DNA of 28,129 nucleotides from an uncultured Bacteroidales bacterium (GCA_900542355.1 UQNE01000024.1:1-28129); one strand, 5' to 3'; shown: positions 6,997-15,183, counted from the first letter of the stretch. Numbers and translations: made by a program. The notes: generated by a model from the sequence alone, not told the origin.

Positions 6997-8808
6997 ATGA
7001 AAAAAATCAAACTTCTTACGCTCGCCTTTGCTGCTCTCTTTGCAGGCAACGCAATGGCAGCAGAGTATGTACAGGATGGAACAAAATCTTATTCTATTCC
7101 TTATACTTTTGAAGGTAGTTCCGTAACAATCAAAGCCGATGGGCGTTTCAAAGTTGAGCAGAAACAAATGTGGAATGCATCCAAAGCGTATGGCATCAAA
7201 TTAGCCAATAGTGCAAATGATGTAATTGATACTGCTTATATAGAGATTAGTAGTGCAGACGAATTGATTAGCGGTTTGGAATTGTCAGCTTCTACTAATG
7301 CAACAGGTGCTGGTAAAAAGTATGGCATATTGTATTGCTCAGTTGCTCCATTCGACAAGGATTATATAATTGGAGGTGAAGTGAAAACATCTATCTCTAA
7401 AGATTCAGCAGATGCTTCTCAAACTTTCACAGTACCAGAGGGGACTATGTCTGCCCGTCTTTACCGAAAAGTGAACTATAACAAAGTAAGTTATGGTGAA
7501 GGAAGTTCGGTATATATCTACAATTTCAAAATTACGACAACTCCCGCTGCAACTAACATTGCTACCCTCAAATCGATTACTGTTGGTGGTGAGGCATTGG
7601 AAGGGTTTAGCGCAGAGACCGAGACTTACAATGTAGAGTTGCCTTATGGTACTGTGGATGTGCCTGTAGTGGTTGCTACTACCACTTCGGCTAAGGCTAA
7701 TGCAGTGGTTACTCCTGCGGCTTCTCTGCCCGGTGCAACTACTATCGTGGTTACCGCTGAGGATCGCACTACCACCAAGACTTACACTATCAATTTCACT
7801 GTTGCACAGACCCAAAGCGATGATGCTACGCTGAGCGCAATCACTGTGGACGGTAAGGCTATTGCAGGCTTCAAGGCAGATTCTATGAACTATGCTTACG
7901 AGGTGGCTTATAACTACGCAGCAGACAAATTCCCTGTAGTGGCTGCTACCGCTAATGATGAGGCTGCTACTATTGCTTATACCCAAATCACCGAGATCCC
8001 CGGTACGGCTACCATCGTGGTTACTGCACAAGCAGGCAACACTCTCACTTATACCATCGCTTTCACCAAGGCTGCTGCTCCGAAGATTCTTGCAGAAGTA
8101 TTGTTTAGCAATGGTGCCAAGGGTGCTTCGGCTAATGGCGTAGTTCGCGTTCCGTATCTTGAGGGTACCGATGTACCTGCTATTGTAAAGGTAACGGCTG
8201 ACAATGGTGGCACTGCAGTTGTATCCACAGACAGCACGAAGATCACCGTTACGGGTGTTGATAACACCACGCTTGAGTACGCTATAGAATATGTAGCATT
8301 GGCTCCCGTATCGCTTGGTACAGAGGTCGTTACTTTCGATAGCACCGAGACTTTCATCTTCGATCCTTATGGTTGGGACGCAAGCAAAGGTTGGAAGTTT
8401 GCAAAGAGTGTAGAAGATGCTGGTAACCGTCGTATCTCTGAAGGTCGCACTCGTATGTATATGGCTCTCCCTGCTGCTAAGGAAGTTATTCTTACCTCGG
8501 GTACCGGTGGTGTACGCGCAATCAAAGTATTCGTTAACGGCGTTGAGAACACAGAGATTACATCTACTGCAGACAAAGGGGCTACTATGACGATTGCTTT
8601 GGATAGCAAGAACAACAACTTTGTGGCTATCGAATCGAACCAAACGAAGGGTGATGGTGGTTTCATCGCTATTCAGTTGGTTCCTGCCGGAGAGTCGGCT
8701 ATCGACAATGCCGTTGTTACCGAGACCGTACAAAAGATGCTCATCAACGGTCAGTTGGTAATCATCAAGAACGGTGTTCGCTACAACGCACAAGGTATGC
8801 AACTCTAA
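6997..8808 (+). CDS. Secreted multi-domain protein with cadherin-like beta-sandwich repeats and a Bacteroidales C-terminal tail
   Basis: The 603-residue protein has a signal peptide (1-21, ending AMA before AEY) and an N-terminal beta-rich domain (about 22-180). Repeats of a cadherin-like or bacterial Ig-like sandwich follow: about 190-270 (ATLKSITVGGEALEGF), 275-358 (ATLSAITVDGKAIAGF) and a diverged one at 362-430. Next is another beta domain (about 440-565). The last 35 residues (KMLINGQLVIIKNGVRYN, ending QGMQL) match the short C-terminal pattern seen on many Bacteroidales exported proteins, possibly a type IX secretion or surface-attachment signal. No catalytic motif is visible, so an adhesin or surface-layer role is a guess. 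Codon use shifts from AT-rich in the first domain to GC-richer in the repeats, which hints at a mosaic. A hairpin terminator follows at 8876. Confidence 0.7.
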   Translation: MKKIKLLTLAFAALFAGNAMAAEYVQDGTKSYSIPYTFEGSSVTIKADGRFKVEQKQMWNASKAYGIKLANSANDVIDTAYIEISSADELISGLELSASTNATGAGKKYGILYCSVAPFDKDYIIGGEVKTSISKDSADASQTFTVPEGTMSARLYRKVNYNKVSYGEGSSVYIYNFKITTTPAATNIATLKSITVGGEALEGFSAETETYNVELPYGTVDVPVVVATTTSAKANAVVTPAASLPGATTIVVTAEDRTTTKTYTINFTVAQTQSDDATLSAITVDGKAIAGFKADSMNYAYEVAYNYAADKFPVVAATANDEAATIAYTQITEIPGTATIVVTAQAGNTLTYTIAFTKAAAPKILAEVLFSNGAKGASANGVVRVPYLEGTDVPAIVKVTADNGGTAVVSTDSTKITVTGVDNTTLEYAIEYVALAPVSLGTEVVTFDSTETFIFDPYGWDASKGWKFAKSVEDAGNRRISEGRTRMYMALPAAKEVILTSGTGGVRAIKVFVNGVENTEITSTADKGATMTIALDSKNNNFVAIESNQTKGDGGFIAIQLVPAGESAIDNAVVTETVQKMLINGQLVIIKNGVRYNAQGMQL

Positions 8809-8875
8809 TGCTTTCCCTTACAGATTGCCCATTTGCGCCGATGTAACGCATTAGTTCGCAGTCTGTTATACAAAC

Positions 8876-8909
8876 AACAATCCGCTTGCCCTACGGCAAG
8901 CGGATTGTT
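8876..8909. terminator. Strong bidirectional hairpin terminator
   Basis: Positions 8876-8890 pair perfectly with 8895-8909 (15 bp, loop CTAC). T-rich sequence follows on both strands. It lies between the convergent secreted-protein gene (+) and nrdG (-) and can end both transcripts. Confidence 0.85.
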
Positions 8910-8938
8910 TCGTTTATAGCCCACAGACTAATGGCTGT

Positions 8939-9394
8939 TTATTTGCGTTGAAAGCGGTAGGTCTCATCGATGAGTTGTCCGTTCTCAATGCGGTAGAAAC
9001 GCTGGTTGGTGGTAGGCGATTTCAGTCCGCCGAGCGCGGCCATATACGGACCTATCTTGATATAATCGAAATGAGCCAACGGAAAATCATCGGGTAGGGT
9101 ACTGCTCCCGGTGTACCACGCCGTTTTCTTACCAATGGTGTGGATATATTGTGCCATCTCAATCACAGCATTGTGGTCAGCATCTCCGCCCATCAAGGCT
9201 ACGCAGGTGATGTACGGGTAGCGCACAAGCAGTTGATCTAATGCCTTGTGTGTGAGCGGATTACCTATGTCTTCACGCAGTTGCGGGCTATGACATCCCT
9301 CGCACCTGTGGGGGCAGTTGCTTAGGTTGAGTGCCAGCGTTGTCTCGTCGGGCACCTCTTGAAAAACGATATCGTAGTCAGCGTATTTGAGCAT
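8939..9394 (-). CDS. nrdG: Anaerobic ribonucleotide reductase activating protein (radical SAM)
   Basis: NrdG uses a 4Fe-4S cluster and S-adenosylmethionine to create the glycyl radical on NrdD. The radical SAM motif C-x3-C-x2-C is at residues 27-34 (CPHRCEGC), followed by HSPQL, and a GGD motif (MGGDAD) marks the SAM-binding strand. At 151 residues it has the usual length of the short NrdG class. I start at the ATG whose complement is 9392-9394, giving MLKYADYDIVFQEVP, the normal N-terminus. The frame stays open further upstream, but that extension lies across a repeat tract and the exporter gene and does not resemble NrdG. The partner nrdD is upstream at 10836, separated by two exporter genes. 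Confidence 0.93.
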   Translation of the reverse strand: MLKYADYDIVFQEVPDETTLALNLSNCPHRCEGCHSPQLREDIGNPLTHKALDQLLVRYPYITCVALMGGDADHNAVIEMAQYIHTIGKKTAWYTGSSTLPDDFPLAHFDYIKIGPYMAALGGLKSPTTNQRFYRIENGQLIDETYRFQRK

Positions 9395-9401
9395 TCTTGT
9401 G

Positions 9402-9460
9402 GGACAATGGATGAAGGATAATGGATGAAGGATAATGGAATAAGGACAATAGACAATGGA
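9402..9460 (+). repeat. 14-bp tandem repeat (four units) upstream of nrdG
   Basis: Units start at 9402, 9416, 9430 and 9444. The first two are GGACAATGGATGAA and GGATAATGGATGAA; the later ones diverge. The tract fills most of the gap between nrdG and the exporter gene. A related sequence in the opposite orientation lies at 10777-10827. Confidence 0.75.
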
Positions 9461-9471
9461 TACAGGTATGG

Positions 9472-9969
9472 TTATTTGCGATGGCGTGTCATTTGGAAAC
9501 ACCACTTGCGCAAAATCAGTGTGGGCAGCGAAGCACCTACAGCGAGGGCAAACACCACCGAGGCGGTAACCATTCCGTTGGTAAAAACCTCCAGCATATA
9601 GTGCATCGCATTCGCCGAATCGCCTGCACAGCCCATAAACTGGGTGATGGCGATGATGGTGCGATAGGCATACATACCCGGTATCATCGGGAGCAACGCA
9701 GGGATATAGAGCGTAGTGGTGGGGCAGTGGAGCCAATAGGAGAAACCTACGCACACCAAGCCGATGACCAATGCCCCAAAGAACGAGGCTGTCATAATGT
9801 CCCAATTAAGTGTGTGAATGAGCAAGTAGCGTGTGGCGTGTCCGATGGCTGCCAATAGCGCACAGAAAGGTATCGTGCGTCCGGGCGGGTCGGAGATCAC
9901 CGAGAACCCTATCGCTGCAATGGCTGCTAATAGTCCGTCGCGCAGCAACGAAAGCAAAATATCACCCAT
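9472..9969 (-). CDS. Threonine/serine exporter family, small membrane subunit (YjjB / ThrE C-terminal type)
   Basis: The 165-residue integral membrane protein has about five hydrophobic segments (roughly 11-27, 35-50, 60-80, 85-105, 125-148). It matches the second half of ThrE-type exporters, including the ALLPMIPGMYAYR-like segment in which the P-x-x-PG motif lies. It starts 3 bp after the stop of the larger exporter gene at 9973, so the two are co-translated and act as a pair. Family members export threonine and serine in Corynebacterium (ThrE) or succinate in E. coli (YjjPB); the substrate here cannot be told from sequence. Confidence 0.85.
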   Translation of the reverse strand: MGDILLSLLRDGLLAAIAAIGFSVISDPPGRTIPFCALLAAIGHATRYLLIHTLNWDIMTASFFGALVIGLVCVGFSYWLHCPTTTLYIPALLPMIPGMYAYRTIIAITQFMGCAGDSANAMHYMLEVFTNGMVTASVVFALAVGASLPTLILRKWCFQMTRHRK

Positions 9970-9972
9970 AGT

Positions 9973-10767
9973 CTATCCGATAATTAATGTGGTGGCAAGC
10001 AGACCTATTGCCAAACTGCCGATAAGCAGTACGGCGTCCACCAATCGTGCAAAACCTGCCAATACATGTCCCTCTACGATGTCTATCACGCTGTTGATGA
10101 GCGGTACACCGGGAACCAGATACAATGCGCTGGTGGCGATGGCGATATCAGGCGTATGCCCAAGGTGCCAATAGCCGCATAGCGAAGCCACCATAGAGGA
10201 TAGGAAAGCGCAGGCAAACCATATTCCAAAGCCGTTTAGGTGCTTGCGGGTCATAAAGATTTTTAGAGCATAGCCAATCCATGTGGCTATTGCCACCATT
10301 CCGCAAGCCCACATGTCGCCTTCAAACAGTCCGCAGAAAGCAGCATTGGCAAATCCTACCAGCACCAACACCACCCAATCGTTGATTTTGTGTTCGGCTA
10401 AGATTGCCTTATATCGCCGCCAAATCTCCTCTATCGGCAGATGCTCATCGTAGGCCTCCCAACTGAGTTTGCTCAATTCGGTGTTGAGCCGAAAACTGAT
10501 AGGGCGCGGACTGATAGTGGTTACTTTGCTGTACACATGCTGCCCGTCGTGCGATGAGAGCGTCAGAGTGAGCGTCTTATGCAGCACGGTCATCTCCACT
10601 TTGGTGTCAAACGATGCGGCGATACGCGTCGTGTTGCGCACTATGCGGGTCGTATGTACGCCCGATGCAAGCAGGCACACCGCATATTCTGATAGAAAAT
10701 TGGTGTACTGCTTCAGCGCATCATGTATTCGGGTGCCTTCGTCCGTCATCTTTTGTCCTTGCTCCAT
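9973..10767 (-). CDS. Threonine/serine exporter family, large subunit (YjjP / ThrE N-terminal type)
   Basis: The 264-residue protein has a soluble N-terminal part (about 1-125) with the YjjP/ThrE pattern: an ASGVHTTRI segment like the family's SGAET, beta strands, then RPISF and SKLSWE. Four to five membrane segments follow (about 130-260). The family's PG motif appears as LVPGVPLINSVIDIVEG. It pairs with the small subunit at 9472. The first codons (MEQGQK) come from sequence that looks like the adjacent repeat, so the second Met (MTDEGTRIHD, residue 7) could be the original start. It lies between nrdD and nrdG on the same strand and is probably read from the nrdD promoter. Confidence 0.87.
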   Translation of the reverse strand: MEQGQKMTDEGTRIHDALKQYTNFLSEYAVCLLASGVHTTRIVRNTTRIAASFDTKVEMTVLHKTLTLTLSSHDGQHVYSKVTTISPRPISFRLNTELSKLSWEAYDEHLPIEEIWRRYKAILAEHKINDWVVLVLVGFANAAFCGLFEGDMWACGMVAIATWIGYALKIFMTRKHLNGFGIWFACAFLSSMVASLCGYWHLGHTPDIAIATSALYLVPGVPLINSVIDIVEGHVLAGFARLVDAVLLIGSLAIGLLATTLIIG

Positions 10768-10776
10768 TATCTTTCA

Positions 10777-10827
10777 TCCTTCAGCGCAGCGGTCCATTGT
10801 CCATTGTCCTTCAGCGCAGCGGTCCAT
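10777..10827 (-). repeat. Two 21-bp direct repeats, 30 bp apart, between nrdD and the exporter pair
   Basis: TCCTTCAGCGCAGCGGTCCAT occurs at 10777-10797 with an equivalent copy at 10807-10827, linked by CATTGTCCATTGTCC. On the - strand the linker reads GGACAATGGACAATGG, like the units at 9402-9460 but in inverted orientation. It occupies most of the 68-bp gap after nrdD. Confidence 0.75.
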
Positions 10828-10835
10828 AGTCCCCC

Positions 10836-12929
10836 TTACGCTTCGTCCTTCATTGTTGCGTAGTAGCGGCGTGATGCCTCTTGCTGGCGTGCCTCAGAGA
10901 AGTTGCTGATGCGCTTCAGATAACCGATGATACGGGTCAGGTAGTCGAGGTTCTCACTGCCGCAGACGGGACATTTGTGCAGGTAACGCTTGTCGATATG
11001 TCCGCAGTCGTTGCAGACGGTGTTGGGGATATTGAAGGTGAAATAGTTGGTGCCTTCTTGTGCGGCAACACGCAGCAGGTTGCGATACTGGGCTTTCGAC
11101 AGGTGCTCCTCAAGGTTGCAGTGGAGAGCCGAACCGCCGGTCAGATGCTCTACATACTTACGCCCGTGCAGGCGGAAACGATCCAATACATTCAGAGAAT
11201 GGTCTTCTACTACATAGAAATAACTGTTGTAGCAGTCGCGAGGCACTTTGTAGCCGTCCTCTCTATCCCATTTAGCATGCTTAACGCCCACATTCTCAGC
11301 GGGGATCATCTCGCAGTTGAACATCACCTCTTTAGTGCGATATTGCTTGTTCAGACGCTCTATCGTGCCCAATACATCTTGTACGAACTTTGTGTATTGC
11401 TCGTTGTCGTTGATAGGTATGCCTAAGAACTCGGCAGCCTCTACCAATCCGTTCACACCGATAGTTAGGTATTGACGGTTGATGTTGATAAATCCGGAGT
11501 CAAACAGCGGCAACATCCCTTGTTCTTGCAGGCGTTTCAGGTTCTCGTTGTATGCTAGTTGCACCTTGTGCATCAAGTCCACCACCTCTTCTATATATGA
11601 GAGATACGCCATCCCTTGGCGCACGGCATATTGCACGGTGCGGTTGAGGTTGATGGTCAGCACGCTCTTGCTTCCGGTGCTTACACCGCCTGCACCCAAG
11701 GTGTAACTGAAGCCGTTATCGGTAATCTCGTTGCGCAGACGGCAGCATGATGCCAGCGAGTCAGCATTATCGCTCAGATAGGTGAAGAACGAGTGTCCTT
11801 CTGCATACATCTCTGCGGTGAAATCGGCATACTCTTTGTCCTTCACATCGCCGTTCTCGCTCAGCAATGCCATCGTTTCCACGGGGAAAGTCAGCACCGA
11901 GCGCAGACGCTCTGCATTGAACCATTTCATAAAACGCTTCTGCAGCCAACTCAGCGAATCCCAATCGGGTTTCTCGCCGTCGGGGAAACGGAAATTACCG
12001 AAGATACTCTCAAAATAGTAGCGGTCGTAGTAACTGATATTCCAGAATACCGACTGGAAGTTGCGTGCACCCGTCGGCTGGTTGATTGAGTAAACCACCT
12101 GCTCGAAGCAGTCGGTAATCACCTTATCTATAGTGCGTTGGCGTTTGCTCAAGTCCACTACTTTGTCGGCGTGCAGGTAATAATCGTTGCCATACTCTTT
12201 GCCGATAAAATAGTTCATATACATTAGGAACTCCGGCGTTGCACACGCACCACTTAGCATCGATGATACCATAAATACCATATTGATGAAACCGCCGCAG
12301 AACGATTTGAGGTTGGTCGGAGGGGTTGCATTGCCGCCTATTGCTTTTGTGCCTTCCAGCAACCACGGATACATCGTTATGCTCGCACAGTAGTTAGCAA
12401 GGCTGGTTTCATCGTTTTTGTAGATGAAGTGCTGTTTGAGCAATGCCATATAGCGGTCTGCCAACTCTTTGCCGAACATCTTTTCGATTCGGTCGGTCAG
12501 CATGCGTCTGTTTAGGCGGATATAGTTCGATTTGGGCAACTCACCAATCAGCGTGGCGATGTTTTTCTTCTCTACATTCGCATTGGCGTCATACTTGCTG
12601 CCCGTGGCTGCATTACTGGCGTTGCAGTAGTTCATTAGGAAATCCAACTTATCCATCGTTTCGCGGTCTTTGGTATGGCGATAACGATAGATCATATAGT
12701 TCTTGGCTACCTGGTAGTAACCCTCTGCCATCAGTGCTACCTCCACTTGGTTCTGTATTTCCTCTACACTGATGCCGTCGTGAATACGAAGGCGAGATAT
12801 AATCGCTGCCATAGTCTCTTCTGTGGCAAATGTCCCCGATGCAATAAAGGCTTTGTTTATTGCATTCTTGATTTTGTCGATCGAGAAAATCTCCGATTTC
12901 CCGTCGCGCTTGATGATTCGTGTCTCCAT
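10836..12929 (-). CDS. nrdD: Anaerobic ribonucleoside-triphosphate reductase (class III, glycyl radical)
   Basis: NrdD reduces ribonucleoside triphosphates to deoxy forms in the absence of oxygen. The 697-residue protein begins with an ATP-cone allosteric domain (about 1-90: IIKRDGKSEIFSIDKI). The catalytic barrel follows (for example the KSFCGGFINMVF and SGACATPEFL region near 205-235). The C-terminus has the zinc site CNDC-x10-CPVC (Cys 639, 642, 653, 656) and the glycyl-radical loop RIIGYL with the radical Gly at about residue 669. Length is normal for the family. The leader carries a promoter at 13036-13068 and repeated motifs. nrdG lies downstream after the exporter pair, so the operon is probably nrdD, yjjP-like, yjjB-like, nrdG. 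Confidence 0.95.
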   Translation of the reverse strand: METRIIKRDGKSEIFSIDKIKNAINKAFIASGTFATEETMAAIISRLRIHDGISVEEIQNQVEVALMAEGYYQVAKNYMIYRYRHTKDRETMDKLDFLMNYCNASNAATGSKYDANANVEKKNIATLIGELPKSNYIRLNRRMLTDRIEKMFGKELADRYMALLKQHFIYKNDETSLANYCASITMYPWLLEGTKAIGGNATPPTNLKSFCGGFINMVFMVSSMLSGACATPEFLMYMNYFIGKEYGNDYYLHADKVVDLSKRQRTIDKVITDCFEQVVYSINQPTGARNFQSVFWNISYYDRYYFESIFGNFRFPDGEKPDWDSLSWLQKRFMKWFNAERLRSVLTFPVETMALLSENGDVKDKEYADFTAEMYAEGHSFFTYLSDNADSLASCCRLRNEITDNGFSYTLGAGGVSTGSKSVLTINLNRTVQYAVRQGMAYLSYIEEVVDLMHKVQLAYNENLKRLQEQGMLPLFDSGFININRQYLTIGVNGLVEAAEFLGIPINDNEQYTKFVQDVLGTIERLNKQYRTKEVMFNCEMIPAENVGVKHAKWDREDGYKVPRDCYNSYFYVVEDHSLNVLDRFRLHGRKYVEHLTGGSALHCNLEEHLSKAQYRNLLRVAAQEGTNYFTFNIPNTVCNDCGHIDKRYLHKCPVCGSENLDYLTRIIGYLKRISNFSEARQQEASRRYYATMKDEA

Positions 12930-12962
12930 TATGATGATATGCTTTTATGCGATAAGTTTTCA

Positions 12963-13032
12963 GTGCCAAACAGACTTCGCTTTGAACGAATTGTTTATTG
13001 TGCCAAACAGACTCCACATTTGGCAAATTGAC
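12963..13032 (-). promoter_or_regulatory. Repeated motifs in the nrdD leader
   Basis: The 13-mer TGCCAAACAGACT occurs at 12964-12976 and 13001-13013, and a looser version (TTGGCAAATTGACT) ends at 13032. On the transcribed strand they read AGTCTGTTTGGCA. They sit downstream of the promoter, in the untranslated leader, where a repressor or RNA-binding factor could act. They do not match the NrdR box I know. The role is inferred. Confidence 0.45.
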
Positions 13033-13035
13033 TTT

Positions 13036-13068
13036 GCAAAGGTACTGCTTTTTTCACACATACACAAA
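13036..13068 (-). promoter_or_regulatory. nrdD promoter
   Basis: On the - strand TTTG (13065-13068), a 20-bp spacer and TACCTTTGC (13036-13044) match the Bacteroidetes sigma consensus. The box is preceded by aaaaaagcag, identical to the tRNA-Pro promoter. The leader to the nrdD ATG would be about 100 nt. Confidence 0.85.
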
Positions 13069-13100
13069 CGAAAATGCACTCCGTTTTTCTTTTCTCTCTA

Positions 13101-13583
13101 ACTCGCTATAAATCATACCATGTACGATTTACAGCCTTCTCTTGCGCATCGAAAAAATCTACTCTATTCTTACGAAAAAATGATATTTATATTGCTTTTG
13201 TTAAAAACTGCAAAAATATCTATTAAAATTCGATTTGGCTGTATATTTATTCATTAACTAAATTCTCTCCGCAACAGCCCCGGATGCTCGGTTATGTTGT
13301 TCGTTGATCGGGGGCTTTGGGGTATTCGTTTAGTGCCTTTTGCTATCTGTTTCTTGCTTTTGCTTACAAAATGTCATTTCGTCTTTGAGCCGTTCTTGTC
13401 GAAATCTTGTCGAGACCTCATCGAAACCTAAGAAAGAAATAGCGTTTGTCAAAACGGTAGCAAAAATAGACAAACGATAGCATTCTGTCAATTATGGAGA
13501 ATGCCAACACCCTGTGTAGGGCTCGATACCCACGCAGTTTTTATGGTCAATTAACGAACAAAAGAGAACAATTGGAGCCCCGC
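13101..13583. other. Non-coding stretch between nrdD and the sirtuin gene
   Basis: No credible gene was seen on either strand. It contains an imperfect palindrome near 13106-13130 (TAAATCAT to ACGATTTA) and an inverted repeat in which 13276-13285 pairs with 13307-13316 (AGCCCCGGAT and ATCGGGGGCT, one mismatch, 21-nt loop). The latter could be a transcription terminator or a structured element, but no T run follows. Confidence 0.45.
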
Positions 13584-14279
13584 TCAACGGTATTGCTCAA
13601 TCAGTCTATCTACCAGTTTCGGAACACCGGTGGTGGCTTTCTCACGGATATGTTCCACCCGGTCGCGATAAATACCCAACTCGGGCATACCCGGGTCAAC
13701 GAAATAGATAGGTGTCGTGGTCGGCACATACTCCAATAGCGAAGCAGCGGGATAGACATTCAGACTGGTGCCGACTACCACCATTATCTCTGCTTGCGAG
13801 GCAATCCCGCAAGCCACGGGAAAGTAGGGTACATTCTCTTGGAAAAACACAATGTACGGGCGCAGCAGACTGCCGTCGGGATGACGGTCGCCGTAGTGTT
13901 GTTCCCAACCTTGCAGGGGTACGGTGGCAGTTTCGTCTATCGATGAGCGCAGTTTGGTTATCTCGCCGTGCAGGTGCGTGATGTGCGTCGAACCCGCACG
14001 CTCGTGCAGGTCATCGATGTTTTGTGTGATGATTTCAGTGTCGGGAAACGCTTGCTGCAAGCGGGCGGTAGCCAGGTGTGCGGCATTCGGTTGCGCTGCC
14101 AGCGTATCACGACGCCGTGCGTTGTAAAACTCTACGCACAACTCAGGATTGCGCAACCATGCATCGTGGGTACACACATCCTCTATACGATATTTCTCCC
14201 ATAGTCCGTCGCTGTCTCTGAATGTGCCAAGACCGCTCTCTGCGCTCACTCCGGCACCCGTAAATACAACTATTTTCAT
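13584..14279 (-). CDS. cobB: SIR2-family NAD-dependent deacylase, zinc-cysteine-less, class III type
   Basis: The 231-residue sirtuin has the NAD-binding GAGVS (8-12) and the SGLGTFRDSDGLW segment, TQNIDDLH (85-92), catalytic His 104 in HLHG, and GTSLNVYPAA near 190. Tyr 52 and Arg 55 in FYNARRR give the Y-x-x-R pair that in SIRT5 and E. coli CobB binds succinyl or malonyl groups, so it is predicted to remove acidic acyl groups from lysines. The region after HLHG has no CxxC pairs, so the structural zinc of most sirtuins is absent. It is divergent from rsmE. The symbol follows E. coli usage; deacylase specificity is inference. Confidence 0.88.
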   Translation of the reverse strand: MKIVVFTGAGVSAESGLGTFRDSDGLWEKYRIEDVCTHDAWLRNPELCVEFYNARRRDTLAAQPNAAHLATARLQQAFPDTEIITQNIDDLHERAGSTHITHLHGEITKLRSSIDETATVPLQGWEQHYGDRHPDGSLLRPYIVFFQENVPYFPVACGIASQAEIMVVVGTSLNVYPAASLLEYVPTTTPIYFVDPGMPELGIYRDRVEHIREKATTGVPKLVDRLIEQYR

Positions 14280-14355
14280 ACCACTCCTTTTTTATATTTA
14301 GCGCACAATAATTGTACCACGCCTACACTTTGCGGCACGAAATATGGGCAAGAAC

Positions 14356-14387
14356 TTGCATATTTGGTGCAAAAGTTGTAACTTTGC
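14356..14387 (+). promoter_or_regulatory. rsmE operon promoter
   Basis: TTG (14356-14358), a 20-bp spacer and TAACTTTGC (14379-14387) match the Bacteroidetes consensus. It lies 38 bp upstream of the chosen rsmE start, which supports ATG 14426 over an in-frame ATG at 14312 that lies upstream of the promoter. Confidence 0.8.
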
Positions 14388-14425
14388 GCAACTTTGCACA
14401 TAATCAGAACATTTACACTACCGAT

Positions 14426-15139
14426 ATGTATCTCTTTTATACTCCGGATATAGCCGTTTCTCACTGTCTTTCCGAGGAAGAATCGGCACATTGTGTCCGT
14501 GTCTTGCGCTACGATCGTGGCGATGAGATTCTACTCACCGACGGTCGTGGTACCACCTACACTGCGCGTATCACCAACCCGCACCCCAAGCATTGCGAGT
14601 TTGAGATTCTCAGCGCGGAGCAGCAGCAATCCTCGCATCCTTTTCACCTCCATATCGCCATCGCACCCACCAAGAATGTGGAGCGTTTGGAGTGGATGGT
14701 AGAGAAGTGCACCGAGATAGGGATTGATGAGATAACCCCCCTGCTTTGCCGATTCTCCGAGCGCAAGACCCTGCGCACCGACCGACTGGAGAAAATCATC
14801 CTTTCTGCTGCCAAGCAGTCGCTCACACCTTATCTCCCTACGCTGCACCCGCTCACTGATTATGAGGCATTTATGCGTGAGTATGCCTCCGATCGCCACA
14901 CCGATACCGATAAGTTTATCGCCCATTGCTACAAAGAGGATAAACGCCTGCTCAAAGACTTGATTGTGCGTGGGCGTGATGTGTTGGTGCTGATAGGTCC
15001 CGAGGGTGATTTCTCTGAGCAGGAGGTGCAAACTGCTCTCCGAGAGGGCTTTCGCCCCGTCAGTCTGGGCAACTCGCGCTTGCGCACCGAGACCGCAGGC
15101 GTAGTGGCGTGCCATACGGCTATATTGTTGAACGAATAG
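14426..15139 (+). CDS. rsmE: 16S rRNA m3U1498 methyltransferase
   Basis: RsmE methylates N3 of uridine 1498 of 16S rRNA using SAM. The 237-residue protein has the N-terminal PUA-like domain (about 1-70, with HCVRVLRYDRGDEILLTDGRG). The SPOUT methyltransferase fold follows: KNVERLEWMVEKCTEIGI near 90, then the knotted C-terminus with VLIGPEGDFS and LGNSRLRTETAG, the SAM-binding loops. Length is normal. Start ATG 14426 gives MYLFYTPD, the usual N-terminus in this phylum. It heads a + strand run with the SPFH, PrsW, holA and kinase genes. Confidence 0.95.
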   Translation: MYLFYTPDIAVSHCLSEEESAHCVRVLRYDRGDEILLTDGRGTTYTARITNPHPKHCEFEILSAEQQQSSHPFHLHIAIAPTKNVERLEWMVEKCTEIGIDEITPLLCRFSERKTLRTDRLEKIILSAAKQSLTPYLPTLHPLTDYEAFMREYASDRHTDTDKFIAHCYKEDKRLLKDLIVRGRDVLVLIGPEGDFSEQEVQTALREGFRPVSLGNSRLRTETAGVVACHTAILLNE

Positions 15140-15181
15140 TCTTTTAGTCTTAAAAGAACGAATAACCATTTAATCTTAAAA
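15130..15181 (+). repeat. 26-bp tandem duplication at the end of rsmE
   Basis: Two 26-bp units, 15130-15155 and 15156-15181, both begin GAACGAATA and end TCTTAAAA, with about four differences. The first unit contains the rsmE stop codon; the second ends 2 bp before the start of the next gene. It may be a remnant of slippage. Confidence 0.7.
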
Positions 15182-15183
15182 GT

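Noticed and set aside
7405..8802. Long open frame (465 codons) on the - strand
   Set aside because: It lies antisense to the secreted repeat protein, whose signal peptide, repeats and tail are clear; the reverse frame is Ser/Cys/Arg-rich with no family resemblance.
9402..9460. Possible CRISPR array
   Set aside because: The repeats are 14 bp, directly adjacent and without spacers, and no cas genes are present.
9395..9805. N-terminal extension of the nrdG frame
   Set aside because: It overlaps the exporter gene and the repeat tract; standard NrdG length and N-terminus start at 9394.
13494..13739. + strand frame of 81 codons
   Set aside because: Mostly antisense to the sirtuin gene, with no domain and no promoter.
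14312..14425. Upstream in-frame start for rsmE
   Set aside because: It lies before the predicted promoter, and the added residues do not belong to the RsmE family.
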